Source: Mycobacterium sp. EPa45
GTDB lineage: Bacteria > Actinomycetota > Actinomycetes > Mycobacteriales > Mycobacteriaceae
Assembly: GCF_001021385.1 (NCBI RefSeq)
Contig: NZ_CP011773.1
Coordinates: 2,356,001 to 2,420,000 of the forward strand
Length of the DNA: 64,000 nucleotides
Direction: 5' to 3'
This document shows positions 46,801 to 55,653 of the stretch, piece by piece; the first letter of the stretch is position 1, and every line of letters starts with the position of its first letter. The notes below the pieces were generated by a model, which saw only the letters and a program-made list of their open reading frames with translations, was not told the origin of the DNA and ran no database searches. The translations under genes were made by a program, and so were the position numbers.

Positions 46801-47097
46801 ATGTGCCGAAACATCACCGAGTTGCGCGGCCTGGAGCCGGCGGCCACCGACGAAGAGATCACCGCGGCCGCTCGACAGTACGTACGAAAAGTCAGTGGGA
46901 TCACCCGGCCGTCCGAGGCGAACGCCGAGGCCTTCGAGATCGCGGTCGCGGAAGTCGCCGCGACCACGTCCCGGCTGCTGGCTGAACTGCCCGCCCGGCG
47001 CCAGCCACCGAAAACCATTCCGCCGCTGCGCCGTCCCGAGGTACGGGCGCGGCTTTCCGCAGCGGCTGGGCAGGCGATATCAGACAGAGCGAAATGA
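46801..47097 (+). CDS. DUF2277 protein
   Basis: 98 residues starting MCRNITELRGLEPAATDEEI, the characteristic start of the DUF2277 family, followed by AAARQYVRKVSGITRP. Soluble, helical and basic, with one Cys right after the start Met. Members of the family are common in actinobacteria; function is unknown. The stop overlaps the DUF1802 start by ATGA, so both come from one transcript. Confidence 0.85.
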   Translation: MCRNITELRGLEPAATDEEITAAARQYVRKVSGITRPSEANAEAFEIAVAEVAATTSRLLAELPARRQPPKTIPPLRRPEVRARLSAAAGQAISDRAK

Positions 47098-47639
47098 CCA
47101 CGGCCCTCAAGGAGTGGAGCGCGGCGGTGCACGCCCTGCTCGACGGCCGGCAGACCGTGCTCCTTCGCAAGGGCGGCATCCACGAGAAGCGGTTCGCGGT
47201 GGCGGCCGACGACTTCCTGTTGTTCCCGACCGTCGCGCACAGCCATGCCGAACGGCTCCGTCCAGAGCATCGTGACCTGCTCGACGAAGCGGCGCCGGAC
47301 AGCACCGAAGACCACATCGTCATCAGGGCTGCCGCCAAAGTTGTTGCCGCCATAGCTGTTTCTGATGCCGAAGGCCTGGCCGACATTGAGGATCTGCACA
47401 TCTGGACTGCCGAATCGGTGCAGGCCGACCGGGTGGATTTCCGGCCCCGCCACCAGCTGACCGTCCTGGTGGTGCAAGCCTTCCCGCTCACCGAGCCGAT
47501 CCAGCTGGCGCGGGAGCCGCACTACCGCGGCTGCACCAGCTGGGTGCAGCTTCCCGCGACCGCCGACCTGGCTGGGCCGGTACACGACTCCGCGGCGCTA
47601 GCGGCGATCGCCGCCCGCGTTCGCGCCGCCGTCGCCTGA
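47094..47639 (+). CDS. DUF1802 protein
   Basis: 181 residues. The N-terminal ALKEWSAAVHALLDGRQTVLLRKGGIHE and FLLFPTVAHSHAERL motifs are those of the DUF1802 family of uncharacterised soluble proteins. No catalytic site is recognisable. It overlaps the DUF2277 gene by 4 bp and the convergent hydrolase gene by 42 bp at its end. Confidence 0.82.
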   Translation: MTTALKEWSAAVHALLDGRQTVLLRKGGIHEKRFAVAADDFLLFPTVAHSHAERLRPEHRDLLDEAAPDSTEDHIVIRAAAKVVAAIAVSDAEGLADIEDLHIWTAESVQADRVDFRPRHQLTVLVVQAFPLTEPIQLAREPHYRGCTSWVQLPATADLAGPVHDSAALAAIAARVRAAVA

Positions 47640-49277
47640 CGGCAGCTGCGCCGTGGCCGGCAAGATCAGCTTCGACATCCCGCCGGACCCGTGGTGCACG
47701 GTGTGCAGTGACGGGATCATTCGCCGGCCGGTCAGGACCGGTTCACCGGTCCCGAGGTTGCGGGCGTAGCGGGGGTGGGAGCCGCCGGCGATGAGGACCC
47801 GGATCTGGGTCCCGACGGCGAAGCGGTGCGCGATGGCGTCGAGTTCGATGCGGATCGGGCCCTGTGCCGGCGCACTCAGCCGCCGGTAGCCGTCGCTGAC
47901 GTTGCGCGACCGGCCGCGGTCATCGACCTCGCTGATGCGCACGAACACGTCGACGTGGTCGATGTCAGCGTGGTGGGCGAGTTCTATCACCGGCTCGCCG
48001 AGCACGTACAGGTCGGCGTCGAGCGGTCCGCTGGTGAAACTCAGTACGTCGGCGCGTTCGGCCAGCGGTGCGTCGTTGCGGTACCCGCTCCTGCGCGACA
48101 GCAGGCGGCCGCCGACGGTGGGCGTCGGATCGGCGGGGTCGTAGCGGAACGTCGACGGTGCCGCATCGGCCGGCGGCGGGGCGGCAGCCAGCCGACCGCC
48201 CGGCTGGAGGTACAGCAGACCCTTGCCCGTGGCCGGCGGCCAGTCCGGCAGATCGAGCCAGCCGTGATGGCCGACGTATACCCGTACCGGACTACGTCGG
48301 GTCTGGGTGGAAATTCCGGCGAGATGCGCACCGAGCCAGTGCAGCGTCTCGGCCGCGGTGGCGCCGGCCGCTTTCAGAGTCATGTCCGCGTGCGTCCACG
48401 GTCCGACCGTCATCGCGACGTCTATCCCGCGATCGCGCAGCTGCCGGTACTGCTCGAGGGTCTGTTCCAGGAACAGGTCCTGCCACCCACCGATCAGCAG
48501 AACTGGTATCTCGCAGCGCTCCAGAGCTGTCGTCATCCGCAAGCTGTCCCAGAAGGAGTCGTCGCCATCGGGGTGGTCGAGCCACGATTCGTACCACGGT
48601 GACGAGGTGCCGAGCAGTTCGCGGCCCGCGGTGCCGAGCGGAAGGCCGAGGGTCGCTTGATCGAGCTTCCGTTGGGCACGAGGTTGGAGCACCACCTGCC
48701 GGACCAGCGCCTCCTCCTGGTGGGCAATTGAATCCGCCCAGCCCAGAAAGTCCTTCAGTGAGAACGAGCCGGTGCCCCACGAGGACGCGTGGAAGTCGTG
48801 TGGACCAACGGTGATCACCGCGGCGACCAGTTCCGGCGGCGGGTCCGACAGCAGCGCCCACTGGGTGAACCCCAGGTAGGACGGTCCGATGGTGGCGAAG
48901 GTGCCGGTGAACCACGATTGACGCCGAAGCCACACCACAGTGTCGGCGGCGTCGTCGGCCTCGTGGATCATCGGCACGAAGACGCCACCGGAACCGAACG
49001 TGCCGCGCACGCTCTGGAAGAGCACGTGATAGCCCCGGGCGGCGTACAGCCGCGCATGAATCAGCGAGAAGGGCAGGCCGCGACCGTACGGGCAGCGGAC
49101 CACGATGGTGCCCAGCGGCGTGCCCTCGGGCGCATAGTGCGTGGCGCGCAGCACCGCACCGTCGCGCATCGGGATCTCGACGTCGAGATGTACGGCGTAG
49201 TCCCTGGTGGGCGGCGTTATTCGGAGGGCGCGGGAGACGTTTCGGTCGACGAACTTTCGAAGCCGACTGTTGCGCAC
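47598..49277 (-). CDS. CocE/NonD-type X-Pro dipeptidyl-peptidase-like serine hydrolase
   Basis: 559 residues from GTG 49277. N-terminal alpha/beta hydrolase part: DYAVHLDVEIPMRDGAVLRA, VVRCPYGRGLPFS, then the nucleophile GPSYLGFTQWALL (Ser in G-x-S-Y-x-G), and GPWTHADMTLKA near the catalytic His. The last ~200 residues form the C-terminal jelly-roll domain (YLQPGGRLAAAPPP, FTSGPLDADLYVLGEPVIEL). CocE/NonD proteins hydrolyse esters or amides, including acyl esters; no signal peptide is visible. Upstream starts to 49670 belong to the preceding gene. Confidence 0.88.
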   Translation of the reverse strand: MRNSRLRKFVDRNVSRALRITPPTRDYAVHLDVEIPMRDGAVLRATHYAPEGTPLGTIVVRCPYGRGLPFSLIHARLYAARGYHVLFQSVRGTFGSGGVFVPMIHEADDAADTVVWLRRQSWFTGTFATIGPSYLGFTQWALLSDPPPELVAAVITVGPHDFHASSWGTGSFSLKDFLGWADSIAHQEEALVRQVVLQPRAQRKLDQATLGLPLGTAGRELLGTSSPWYESWLDHPDGDDSFWDSLRMTTALERCEIPVLLIGGWQDLFLEQTLEQYRQLRDRGIDVAMTVGPWTHADMTLKAAGATAAETLHWLGAHLAGISTQTRRSPVRVYVGHHGWLDLPDWPPATGKGLLYLQPGGRLAAAPPPADAAPSTFRYDPADPTPTVGGRLLSRRSGYRNDAPLAERADVLSFTSGPLDADLYVLGEPVIELAHHADIDHVDVFVRISEVDDRGRSRNVSDGYRRLSAPAQGPIRIELDAIAHRFAVGTQIRVLIAGGSHPRYARNLGTGEPVLTGRRMIPSLHTVHHGSGGMSKLILPATAQLPSGDGGANAGGDRR

Positions 49278-49282
49278 ACCTC

Positions 49283-49843
49283 TCAGAATATGTAGTGCGG
49301 CGAAAGCTGCTGGGCACGCATCAGGTTCTCCTGCATGCAGTCGACATCGGGGTTCGAGTACACGGGGGAGTAGAACAGCGACTGCTGGATGACGCCGTAG
49401 CTGGTCTTGAACACCACCATGCAGGAGAACCACCACCGGTTGTTCCAGTCGGTCGGCTTCATCACCCAGAACTGGGCGGCGCGGTGGCCGTTGATGTCGG
49501 TCTCCACCGCGTCGGGCGGCAGCGACTGCGCATAGGTCCGCCAGATGATCGGCTCGACGGCCATCTGGTAGTTGCCCGCGTCGTACTGGCAGCGCCAGCC
49601 CTCCATGGGCGTCGGCGGGCTGGCCTCGAGGCCGAGACCTGCGATGACGTCCAGCGGGATGTCGTTGCACGGGTCGAACGGCTTGGGGTTGGTGGTGGTG
49701 ATCACGTTGCTGATCGGTGCATCGGTGGACCGCAACTCCACTCCCGCGTGCCCGGAATCGGTCGGCGGAGGAGTCTGGATGGTGATCAGCGCTGCGGCGA
49801 CGACGGCCAGTACGCCGGCGGAGAGGCGCACTGCGGCGGCCAT
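49283..49843 (-). CDS. DUF3558-like exported protein
   Basis: 186 residues from ATG 49843, with AGGGGGAG just upstream. The N-terminus MAAAVRLSAGVLAVVAAALI is a signal peptide or membrane anchor without a lipobox Cys. The body follows the DUF3558 layout with two Cys pairs (FDPCNDIPLDVIAGLGLE, GWRCQYDAGN, WFSCMVVFK, VDCMQENLM). Members are secreted or envelope proteins of unknown function. An earlier start at 49921 would overlap the divergent gene. Its stop lies 5 nt before the hydrolase start. Confidence 0.78.
   Translation of the reverse strand: MAAAVRLSAGVLAVVAAALITIQTPPPTDSGHAGVELRSTDAPISNVITTTNPKPFDPCNDIPLDVIAGLGLEASPPTPMEGWRCQYDAGNYQMAVEPIIWRTYAQSLPPDAVETDINGHRAAQFWVMKPTDWNNRWWFSCMVVFKTSYGVIQQSLFYSPVYSNPDVDCMQENLMRAQQLSPHYIF
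49285..49290 (-). promoter_or_regulatory. -10 box of the CocE-like gene inside the DUF3558 end
   Basis: TATTCT on the minus strand ends 7 nt before GTG 49277 and lies within the last codons of the upstream gene, so the hydrolase may have its own leaderless start besides read-through. Confidence 0.4.
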
Positions 49844-49900
49844 GTCTCCCCCTCTGCGGTCAGCCCCGACCGCTGGTGAGTCTAACCGGACGTGCGCAAG

Positions 49901-49906
49901 TAGGCT
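49901..49906 (+). promoter_or_regulatory. -10 box of the metallophosphatase-pptT-truB operon (leaderless)
   Basis: TAGGCT ends 8 nt before GTG 49915. No ribosome site is present. Confidence 0.55.
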
Positions 49907-49914
49907 GGCATGTT

Positions 49915-50850
49915 GTGGCACCCACGCTCTGGGCGATCAGTGACCTGCACACGGGTCACACCGGCAATAAGCCGGTCACCGAATCGCTGTACCCCTCGAC
50001 GCCGGACGACTGGCTGATCGTCGCCGGTGACGTCGCGGAGCGCACCGACGACATCCGGTGGTCGCTGGATCTGCTACGCCGGCGCTTCGCCAAGGTGATC
50101 TGGGTCCCGGGCAACCACGAGCTGTGGACCACCGGCAAAGACCCGGTCCAGGTGTTCGGCCGCGCCCGCTACGACTATCTGGTCAACATGTGTGACGAGA
50201 TGGGCATCGTCACACCGGAGCATCCCTTCCCGGTGTGGACCGAGCAGGGTGGTCCGGCGACGATCGTGCCGATGTTCCTGCTCTACGACTACACGTTCCT
50301 GCCCGCGGGGGCGACGACCAAGGCCGAGGGCCTCGCGATCGCCCGGGAGCGCAACGTCGTCGCGACCGACGAGTTCCTGTTGTCCAGTGAGCCGTACGCC
50401 ACTCGTGATGCGTGGTGCCGGGATCGGTTGCGCTACACCAGGAGCCGGCTCGAAGATCTCGACTGGATGAATCCGACCGTGCTGGTCAACCACTTCCCGT
50501 TGCGCCGCGAGCCCTGCGATGTGCTGTTCTTTCCCGAATTCTCCCTGTGGTGCGGAACCACTGAGACCGCGGACTGGCACACCCGTTACAACGCGGCCTG
50601 CTCGGTCTACGGGCACCTGCACATTCCGCGGACCACCTGGTACGACGGGGTGCGCTTCGAGGAGGTGTCGGTCGGTTATCCCCGAGAGTGGCGGCGCCGC
50701 AAGCCCTATCGATGGCTGCGCCAGATTTTGCCTGACCCCCAGTACGCCCCTGGTTATCTGAACGATTTCGGCGGCCACTTCGTGATCACCCAGGAGATGG
50801 CGGAGCAGTCGGCGAAGTTGCGCGAGCGTCTGCGTAGTCGGCGCGAATGA
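49915..50850 (+). CDS. Calcineurin-like metallophosphoesterase
   Basis: 311 residues from GTG 49915. All metal ligands are visible: SDLHTGH (D-x-H), VAGDVAERTDD (GD), VPGNHELW (GNHE), VNHFPL and YGHLHIPRTTW (GHxH). Two metals and hydrolysis of a phosphate ester are expected from the family; the substrate is not known. The gene overlaps pptT by ATGA and resembles Rv2795c in M. tuberculosis, which also precedes pptT, so a link to the phosphopantetheine step is possible. Confidence 0.9.
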   Translation: MAPTLWAISDLHTGHTGNKPVTESLYPSTPDDWLIVAGDVAERTDDIRWSLDLLRRRFAKVIWVPGNHELWTTGKDPVQVFGRARYDYLVNMCDEMGIVTPEHPFPVWTEQGGPATIVPMFLLYDYTFLPAGATTKAEGLAIARERNVVATDEFLLSSEPYATRDAWCRDRLRYTRSRLEDLDWMNPTVLVNHFPLRREPCDVLFFPEFSLWCGTTETADWHTRYNAACSVYGHLHIPRTTWYDGVRFEEVSVGYPREWRRRKPYRWLRQILPDPQYAPGYLNDFGGHFVITQEMAEQSAKLRERLRSRRE

Positions 50851-51515
50851 GCGAGCTCATGCGGGCGGTGCTGCCCGATCTCGCTGAGCTGGTGTACGCC
50901 GAAGCCTACGATGACCCGCCGGATCTGGCGCCGCTGCCCGAGGAAGAGCCGCTGATCGCCAAATCAGTGGCCAAGCGGCGCAACGAATTCGTCACTGTGC
51001 GTCATTGCGCGCGCGTCGCGCTGGGACAGCTTGGCTTTCCGCCGGCGCCAATCCTCAAGGGCGACAAGGGTCAACCGTGCTGGCCCGACGGCGTCGTGGG
51101 CAGTTTGACCCACACCCAGGGATACCGCGGTGCGGTGGTCGGGCGGACGTCTGCGGTGCGCTCGGTCGGGATCGATGCCGAGCCGCATGGCGTACTGCCG
51201 GACGGGGTGCTCAATGCGATCAGCCTGCCTGCCGAGCGCTATGAGATCAGTGCGCTGCCGGGCGGCCTCAACTGGGACCGAATCCTGTTCTGCGCCAAGG
51301 AGGCAACATACAAGGTGTGGTTTCCGCTGACCGAGCGCTGGTTGGGGTTCGAGGACGCCCACATCACATTCGATGTCGACCCCACCGGTGTCAGCGGAAC
51401 GTTCGTGTCCCGGATTCTGATCGACCCGGCCGCACGCTCCGGTCCGCCGCTGAAGGAGCTGGCCGGCCGCTGGTCGGTGGGTGGCGGACTCGTGTTGACG
51501 GCCATCGTGCTGTGA
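50847..51515 (+). CDS. pptT: 4'-phosphopantetheinyl transferase PptT
   Basis: 222 residues. Transfers phosphopantetheine from CoA to acyl and peptidyl carrier proteins of mycolic acid, PKS and siderophore pathways. Sfp-type motifs: [25 protein letters not shown] (D-x-E) and [20 protein letters not shown] (KEA-x-x-K), which bind Mg and CoA. Size fits mycobacterial PptT (about 227). Overlaps truB by GTGA. Confidence 0.95.
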   Translation: MSELMRAVLPDLAELVYAEAYDDPPDLAPLPEEEPLIAKSVAKRRNEFVTVRHCARVALGQLGFPPAPILKGDKGQPCWPDGVVGSLTHTQGYRGAVVGRTSAVRSVGIDAEPHGVLPDGVLNAISLPAERYEISALPGGLNWDRILFCAKEATYKVWFPLTERWLGFEDAHITFDVDPTGVSGTFVSRILIDPAARSGPPLKELAGRWSVGGGLVLTAIVL

Positions 51516-52399
51516 GTCTCCCGCAGCCTGGCATCGTGGTCGTCGACAAGCCCGGCGGTATGACGAGCCACGACGTAGTGGGACGCTGCCGCCGGATATT
51601 CGGCACCCGCAGAGTCGGCCACGCCGGCACCCTGGACCCGATGGCCACTGGAGTTTTGGTCATCGGAATCGAACGGGCCACCAAGATCCTGGGCCTGCTG
51701 ACCGCAACCTCGAAGTCGTACGCCGCCACTATCCGGCTGGGTCAATCCACTACCACCGATGACGCTGAAGGTGAAGTCCTGCAAGAGATATCGGCGGCCG
51801 AGGTTACTGACGATCAGATCCAGGCCGGCATCGCGAAGTTGCGCGGCAAGATCTCGCAGCGGCCATCAGCGGTCAGCGCGGTCAAGATCGGCGGCAAGCG
51901 GGCCTACCAGCTGGTGCGCGAAGGCCAGGAGGTTGAGCTCGCTGAGCGTCAGGTCCGCATCGACCGTTTCGACGTGCTGGACACTCGGCGCGACGGGGAG
52001 TTCGTCGACCTCGATGTGGAGGTGGACTGTTCTTCGGGCACCTACATCCGGGCGCTGGCCCGCGATCTCGGCGACAGTCTGGGCGGCGGGGGACACCTGA
52101 CGGCGTTGCGCCGCACCCGCGTCGGCGGGTACGGGCTCGATCACTCCCGCTCGCTGGACGAGTTAGCCGAACAACCAGCCCTCAGCTACTCGTTGGACGA
52201 GGCTTGCCTGCTCGCGTTCCCGCGCCGCGACATCACCGACGCCGAAGCCGACGACGCCGGCCATGGCCGTCCGCTGACTCCCGCGGGGATCGACGGGGTC
52301 TATGCCGCAACCGATTCCGAGGGCCGAGTGATCGCGCTGCTGGAGGATCGCGGTCCACGCACCAAATCGGTGGTGGTGATCAGGCCCGCGACGCTGTAG
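51512..52399 (+). CDS. truB: tRNA pseudouridine-55 synthase
   Basis: 295 residues from GTG 51512. Makes pseudouridine 55 in the T-arm of tRNAs. TruB motifs are [19 protein letters not shown], the catalytic Asp in [18 protein letters not shown], and the thumb-loop region [21 protein letters not shown]-terminal PUA-like domain follows ([16 protein letters not shown]). It is the third gene of the operon and is overlapped by pptT. Confidence 0.96.
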   Translation: MSLPQPGIVVVDKPGGMTSHDVVGRCRRIFGTRRVGHAGTLDPMATGVLVIGIERATKILGLLTATSKSYAATIRLGQSTTTDDAEGEVLQEISAAEVTDDQIQAGIAKLRGKISQRPSAVSAVKIGGKRAYQLVREGQEVELAERQVRIDRFDVLDTRRDGEFVDLDVEVDCSSGTYIRALARDLGDSLGGGGHLTALRRTRVGGYGLDHSRSLDELAEQPALSYSLDEACLLAFPRRDITDAEADDAGHGRPLTPAGIDGVYAATDSEGRVIALLEDRGPRTKSVVVIRPATL

Positions 52400-52441
52400 G
52401 TCACTTTAGTCAGTAGCTCGTGGGCGTAGGCGAACGCAGCG

Positions 52442-53146
52442 TTAGCCGACGACCCAAATGGCTTGGGCGGCAGGACTTCCCAAGTCGACGGTGTTCGCTG
52501 CACCGTCGGATGATTCGACCGAAACCGAAATCATGCCGGCAAAGTCGCGCCGGGCCAGCACGCGCAGGCGCGAGTCCAGGCTGATGCCGACGGTGTCGAA
52601 ATAACGCAGCATCTCCGGATCGGCATCGGAGATGCGGGCCACCGTGGCCAGTTCACCGTCGACGCACGCCGAGAGCTGGCGGGCCGGCGGGGTGGGGACT
52701 CGCCCGTCGGCGGCGGGGATCGGGTCGCCGTGCGGGTCGCGGGTCGGGTGGCCGAGCTTGGCGTCGATCCGGTCGAGCATCATGTCGCTGATCGCGTGTT
52801 CGAGGATCTCGGCCTCGTCGTGCACCTCGTCCCAGCTGTAGCCGAGCTCCTGCATGAGGAACGTCTCCAGCAGCCGGTGCCGTCGGACCACCGCCAACGC
52901 CGCGAGCCGCCCGCGCTCGGTCAGTGTCACCGCGCCGTACTTCTCGTGATCTACCAGGCCCTGGTCGGCCAGCCGGCGGATCGACTCCGAGGCGGTGCTG
53001 GCTGACACTCCGATGCGCTCGGCCAGCAACTTGGTACTGACCTTTTCCAGCGACCACTCCTGGGCCGACCAGATGGTCTTGAGGTAGTCCTGGGCGACCG
53101 TCGTCAGGTCTTCTACTCCCGGGTTGGGGCTACCGTCAGGACTCAC
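52442..53146 (-). CDS. sirR: DtxR-family metal-dependent repressor (SirR/MntR-like)
   Basis: 234 residues from GTG 53146, chosen because a TAAACT box ends 7 nt before it; TTG 53164 lies inside that promoter. The winged HTH is VSTKLLAERIGVSASTASES and IRRLADQGLVDHEKYGAVTLT, followed by the metal site HDEAEILEHAIS typical of DtxR proteins, and a C-terminal SH3-like part (LRVLARRDFAGMISVSV). Expected to repress genes for Mn or Fe uptake when the metal is plentiful; the metal is not decided by sequence. Divergent from ribF. Confidence 0.9.
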   Translation of the reverse strand: MSPDGSPNPGVEDLTTVAQDYLKTIWSAQEWSLEKVSTKLLAERIGVSASTASESIRRLADQGLVDHEKYGAVTLTERGRLAALAVVRRHRLLETFLMQELGYSWDEVHDEAEILEHAISDMMLDRIDAKLGHPTRDPHGDPIPAADGRVPTPPARQLSACVDGELATVARISDADPEMLRYFDTVGISLDSRLRVLARRDFAGMISVSVESSDGAANTVDLGSPAAQAIWVVG

Positions 53147-53153
53147 ATCCGAA

Positions 53154-53159
53154 AGTTTA
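53154..53159 (-). promoter_or_regulatory. -10 box of sirR (leaderless)
   Basis: TAAACT on the minus strand ends 7 nt before GTG 53146. It fixes the start of the coding region. Confidence 0.55.
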
Positions 53160-53213
53160 GGCAATCATCACCTGATCTGGGGATCTAGCGTGTCCCACCG
53201 GGGCGGCGCGCCG

Positions 53214-53219
53214 TAGGCT
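53214..53219 (+). promoter_or_regulatory. -10 box of ribF (leaderless)
   Basis: TAGGCT ends 7 nt before GTG 53227, the same box as for proS and the metallophosphatase gene. Confidence 0.55.
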
Positions 53220-53226
53220 TGCCGTC

Positions 53227-54204
53227 GTGGAACGTTGGCGCGGACAGGACGAGATCCCCTCGGACTGGGGCCGATGTGTGGTGACCATCGGCGTCTTCGA
53301 CGGTGTCCACCGCGGGCACGCCGAACTGATCGCGCGAGCGGTCAAGGCCGGCCGCTCGCGGGGAGTGCCTGCGGTGCTGATGACCTTCGATCCGCACCCG
53401 ATGGAAGTGGTGTTCCCGGGCAGTCACCCAGCCCAGCTGACCACGTTGACCCGGCGCGCTGAACTGGCCGAGGAGCTGGGGATCGACGTCTTTCTCGTCG
53501 TGCCGTTCACCACCGATTTCATGAAGCTCACCCCGGATCGCTACATCCACGAACTGCTGGTGGAGCGGCTGCACGTCGTCGAGGTGATCGTCGGGGAGAA
53601 CTTCACCTTCGGCAAGAAGGCGGCCGGCAACGTCGGCACCCTGCGCAAGGCCGGGGAACGATTCGGCTTCGCCGTCGAGGGTATGTCGCTGGTCGCCGAA
53701 CATCACCAGAGCGAAACGGTCACCTTCTCCTCGACATACATCCGCTCGTGCGTCGACGCCGGCGACGTGGTCGCAGCCGCCGAGGCGCTGGGCCGTCCGC
53801 ACCGCGTCGAAGGCGTGGTGGTGCGCGGCGACGGGCGTGGCCGGGTGCTGGGTTTCCCGACCGCGAACGTCGCGCCGCCGATGTACTCCGCCATCCCGGC
53901 CGACGGCGTCTACGCGGCGTGGTTCACCGTGCTGGGGCACGGCCCCGTCACCGGTTCGGTGACCCCGGGGGAGCGGTATCAGGCCGCGGTCTCAGTCGGA
54001 ACCAACCCGACGTTCTCCGGACGCACCCGCACCGTCGAGGCGTTCGTCCTGGACACCGCCGCCGATCTCTATGGCCAGCACGTCGCAGTCGACTTCGTCG
54101 CGCGGCTTCGCGGCCAGCTCAAGTTCGATTCGGTGAGCGACCTCGTCGAGGCGATGGGCAAAGACACCGAGAAGGCGCGCGCGATTCTGTCGGCGCAGGA
54201 CTGA
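53227..54204 (+). CDS. ribF: Bifunctional riboflavin kinase / FAD synthetase
   Basis: 325 residues. Converts riboflavin to FMN and FMN to FAD. The N-terminal nucleotidyltransferase half has VVTIGVFDGVHRGHAELI (GxFDGxHxGH) and the YIRSCVDAGDV region; the C-terminal riboflavin kinase half has VVVRGDGRGRVLGFPTANV, followed by DGVYAAWFTVL and VSVGTNPTFSGRTRTVEAF. It supplies FAD to the many flavoproteins of this region. GTG start without a ribosome site. Confidence 0.95.
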   Translation: MERWRGQDEIPSDWGRCVVTIGVFDGVHRGHAELIARAVKAGRSRGVPAVLMTFDPHPMEVVFPGSHPAQLTTLTRRAELAEELGIDVFLVVPFTTDFMKLTPDRYIHELLVERLHVVEVIVGENFTFGKKAAGNVGTLRKAGERFGFAVEGMSLVAEHHQSETVTFSSTYIRSCVDAGDVVAAAEALGRPHRVEGVVVRGDGRGRVLGFPTANVAPPMYSAIPADGVYAAWFTVLGHGPVTGSVTPGERYQAAVSVGTNPTFSGRTRTVEAFVLDTAADLYGQHVAVDFVARLRGQLKFDSVSDLVEAMGKDTEKARAILSAQD

Positions 54205-54207
54205 CGC

Positions 54208-54693
54208 TTACGACGCGAGCAGCTCGTCGATCTGGTTGATCGCCGACGTCGAGCCCTCGACCACGCCCATCTCCAGCACCTGCTGAAGGCCTTCGGCGGA
54301 CGCGAATTTGGCGACGTAGACAGCACGCGTGCCGCCCTCGTGCTCGGAAAAGGTGTAGGTGTTCTCCGAAACCGGCATGTCGGGATTCGGGTTCAAATCG
54401 GCGTCGGCAAAGCCGTCGAGGAAGGCGAAGCTCGTCGGTTCGTCGACGCTGGTGATGTCCCAATACCCGGCGTACTTCTCGCCGTCCGGGCCGGTCATGA
54501 AGTAGGTGACCCGGCTGCCGGGGGTCAGGCTGTGGTCGACGAACGTCGCCGGGTGCGACGGCGGTCCCCATACCTTCTCCAGCTGACGCGGGTCGGCGTA
54601 GATCTGCCACACCCGCTGTACCGGCGCCGCGAAGTCGGCGGTGATGGTCAGCGTCAGGTTCTCCAGATCGTGCTGGACGTCGGTGACGGGCAT
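54208..54693 (-). CDS. SRPBCC/AHSA1-type lipid- or ligand-binding protein
   Basis: 161 residues. AHSA1 fold features are LTLTITADFAAPVQRVWQIY, PRQLEKVWGPPSHPATFVDH and the terminal helix GVVEGSTSAINQIDELL. These proteins bind small hydrophobic molecules; no enzyme site is seen. The start overlaps the ArsR-type regulator stop by one base, the usual pairing of an ArsR regulator with an AHSA1 protein in actinobacteria. Confidence 0.85.
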   Translation of the reverse strand: MPVTDVQHDLENLTLTITADFAAPVQRVWQIYADPRQLEKVWGPPSHPATFVDHSLTPGSRVTYFMTGPDGEKYAGYWDITSVDEPTSFAFLDGFADADLNPNPDMPVSENTYTFSEHEGGTRAVYVAKFASAEGLQQVLEMGVVEGSTSAINQIDELLAS

Positions 54694-55031
54694 TAGTCGT
54701 TCTCCTTCTCGGATGCGATGAGTTCGTCGATGCGTGCGATCCGGCCGCGCCAGACCTCTTCGAGTTCGGTGAGCATGGCCGCCACCGATTGCACGGCCGT
54801 CACGTCGCCGCTGGCCAATTGCTCACGGCCATGGCGCCGCTTGACGAGCAGTCCGGCCTTCTCCAGCACGGCGACGTGCTTCTGCACCGCGGCAAAGCTC
54901 ATGTCGTACTTCAGCGCGAGTGCAGAGACCGAGTGCTCGCCGGCCAGCGCCCGCCGCATGATGTCGCGGCGGGTCCGGTCGGCGAGCGCATGGAAGAGGG
55001 CGTCCGCCCGGTCCTCCAGATCCACGGTCAC
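54693..55031 (-). CDS. ArsR-family regulator paired with the AHSA1 gene
   Basis: 112 residues from GTG 55031; an in-frame TTG at 55046 lies inside the palindrome and is less likely. The HTH is LFHALADRTRRDIMRRALAG, then SVSALALKYDMSFAAVQKHVAVLEKAGL and the wing VKRRHGREQL. Unlike the gene at 5315 it has no metal-site Cys or His in the last helix, so it probably senses something else or responds by other means. A 32-bp perfect palindrome stands 4 bp upstream of the start and includes its -10 box, so self-repression is very likely. Confidence 0.87.
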   Translation of the reverse strand: MTVDLEDRADALFHALADRTRRDIMRRALAGEHSVSALALKYDMSFAAVQKHVAVLEKAGLLVKRRHGREQLASGDVTAVQSVAAMLTELEEVWRGRIARIDELIASEKEND

Positions 55032-55034
55032 ACC

Positions 55035-55066
55035 GACAACATACAACCAATTGGTTGTATGTTGTC
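55035..55066. promoter_or_regulatory. 32-bp perfect palindrome, operator of the ArsR-AHSA1 pair
   Basis: GACAACATACAACCAA (55035-55050) and its exact reverse complement (55051-55066) meet without a spacer. The core ACAACCAATTGGTTGT is flanked by a second ACAAC-like half site on each side. The minus-strand TATGTT box (55042-55037) 6 nt before GTG 55031 is inside it. Two dimers could bind. Confidence 0.85.
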
Positions 55067-55111
55067 AAGGGGTTGACCAGTCGCGATTTCGGTTCGCGGT
55101 GCTCACGCTGC

Positions 55112-55117
55112 TAGAGT
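55112..55117 (+). promoter_or_regulatory. Possible -10 box for rpsO
   Basis: TAGAGT fits TANNNT; transcription would start near 55124 and leave an 85-nt leader, long enough for S15 autocontrol. No clear -35 is seen. Confidence 0.35.
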
Positions 55118-55208
55118 CGGTCATCGATACGGCGGTGCTGCGGTCCGCGGCGGCCCACGTATTTCCCCACTTGATTCCCACGCGGCACCGATTGATGGAG
55201 ATGTATTC

Positions 55209-55478
55209 GTGGCGCTTACCGCCGAGCAGAAAAAAGAAATCCTGGGCCAGTACGGTCTGCACGGGACCGACACCGGTTCGCCGGAAGCCCAGGTGGCGCT
55301 GCTGACCAAGCGCATCGCCGACCTCACCGAGCACCTCAAGCAGCACAAGCACGACCACCACTCGCGACGTGGGCTGCTGTTGCTGGTCGGCCGCCGTCGC
55401 CGACTGCTCAAGTACGTTGCCGACCTCGACGTCGCGCGGTACCGCTCGCTGATCGAGCGCCTCGGTCTTCGCCGCTGA
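55209..55478 (+). CDS. rpsO: Ribosomal protein S15
   Basis: 89 residues, GTG start with GGAGATG upstream. Binds 16S rRNA early in 30S assembly. Family motifs: [60 protein letters not shown]. It precedes pnp as in most bacteria, with a 265-bp gap that carries two hairpins. Confidence 0.97.
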   Translation: MALTAEQKKEILGQYGLHGTDTGSPEAQVALLTKRIADLTEHLKQHKHDHHSRRGLLLLVGRRRRLLKYVADLDVARYRSLIERLGLRR

Positions 55479-55511
55479 GGCCAAGACCCGCCGTGTAACA
55501 TAGGGGCGTTG

Positions 55512-55530
55512 CGAGCCGGATTCCGGCTCG
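55512..55530 (+). terminator. Hairpin between rpsO and pnp (first)
   Basis: CGAGCCGG (55512-55519) and CCGGCTCG (55523-55530) form a perfect 8-bp stem with an ATT loop, 33 nt after the rpsO stop. There is no T-run. It may end or process the rpsO message. Confidence 0.6.
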
Positions 55531-55621
55531 AACAACGGGTGCGGTGCATGCATATCCGCGTGTCCCGTTCCTGCGTGTCACACGCGAAGCTTCCCTGATC
55601 GGGCGGTCTTCGGTAGTGGCT

Positions 55622-55653
55622 GCCGGGCCCCAAACGATTGGGGAGCGCCCGGC
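55622..55653 (+). promoter_or_regulatory. Long hairpin in the pnp leader
   Basis: GCCGGGC-CCCAA (55622-55633) pairs with TTGGG (55638-55642) and GCCCGGC (55647-55653), a 12-bp stem with a 4-nt loop and a 4-nt bulge. It lies 91 nt before pnp; RNase III cleavage and PNPase self-control of the leader are known in enterobacteria and possible here. Confidence 0.5.
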
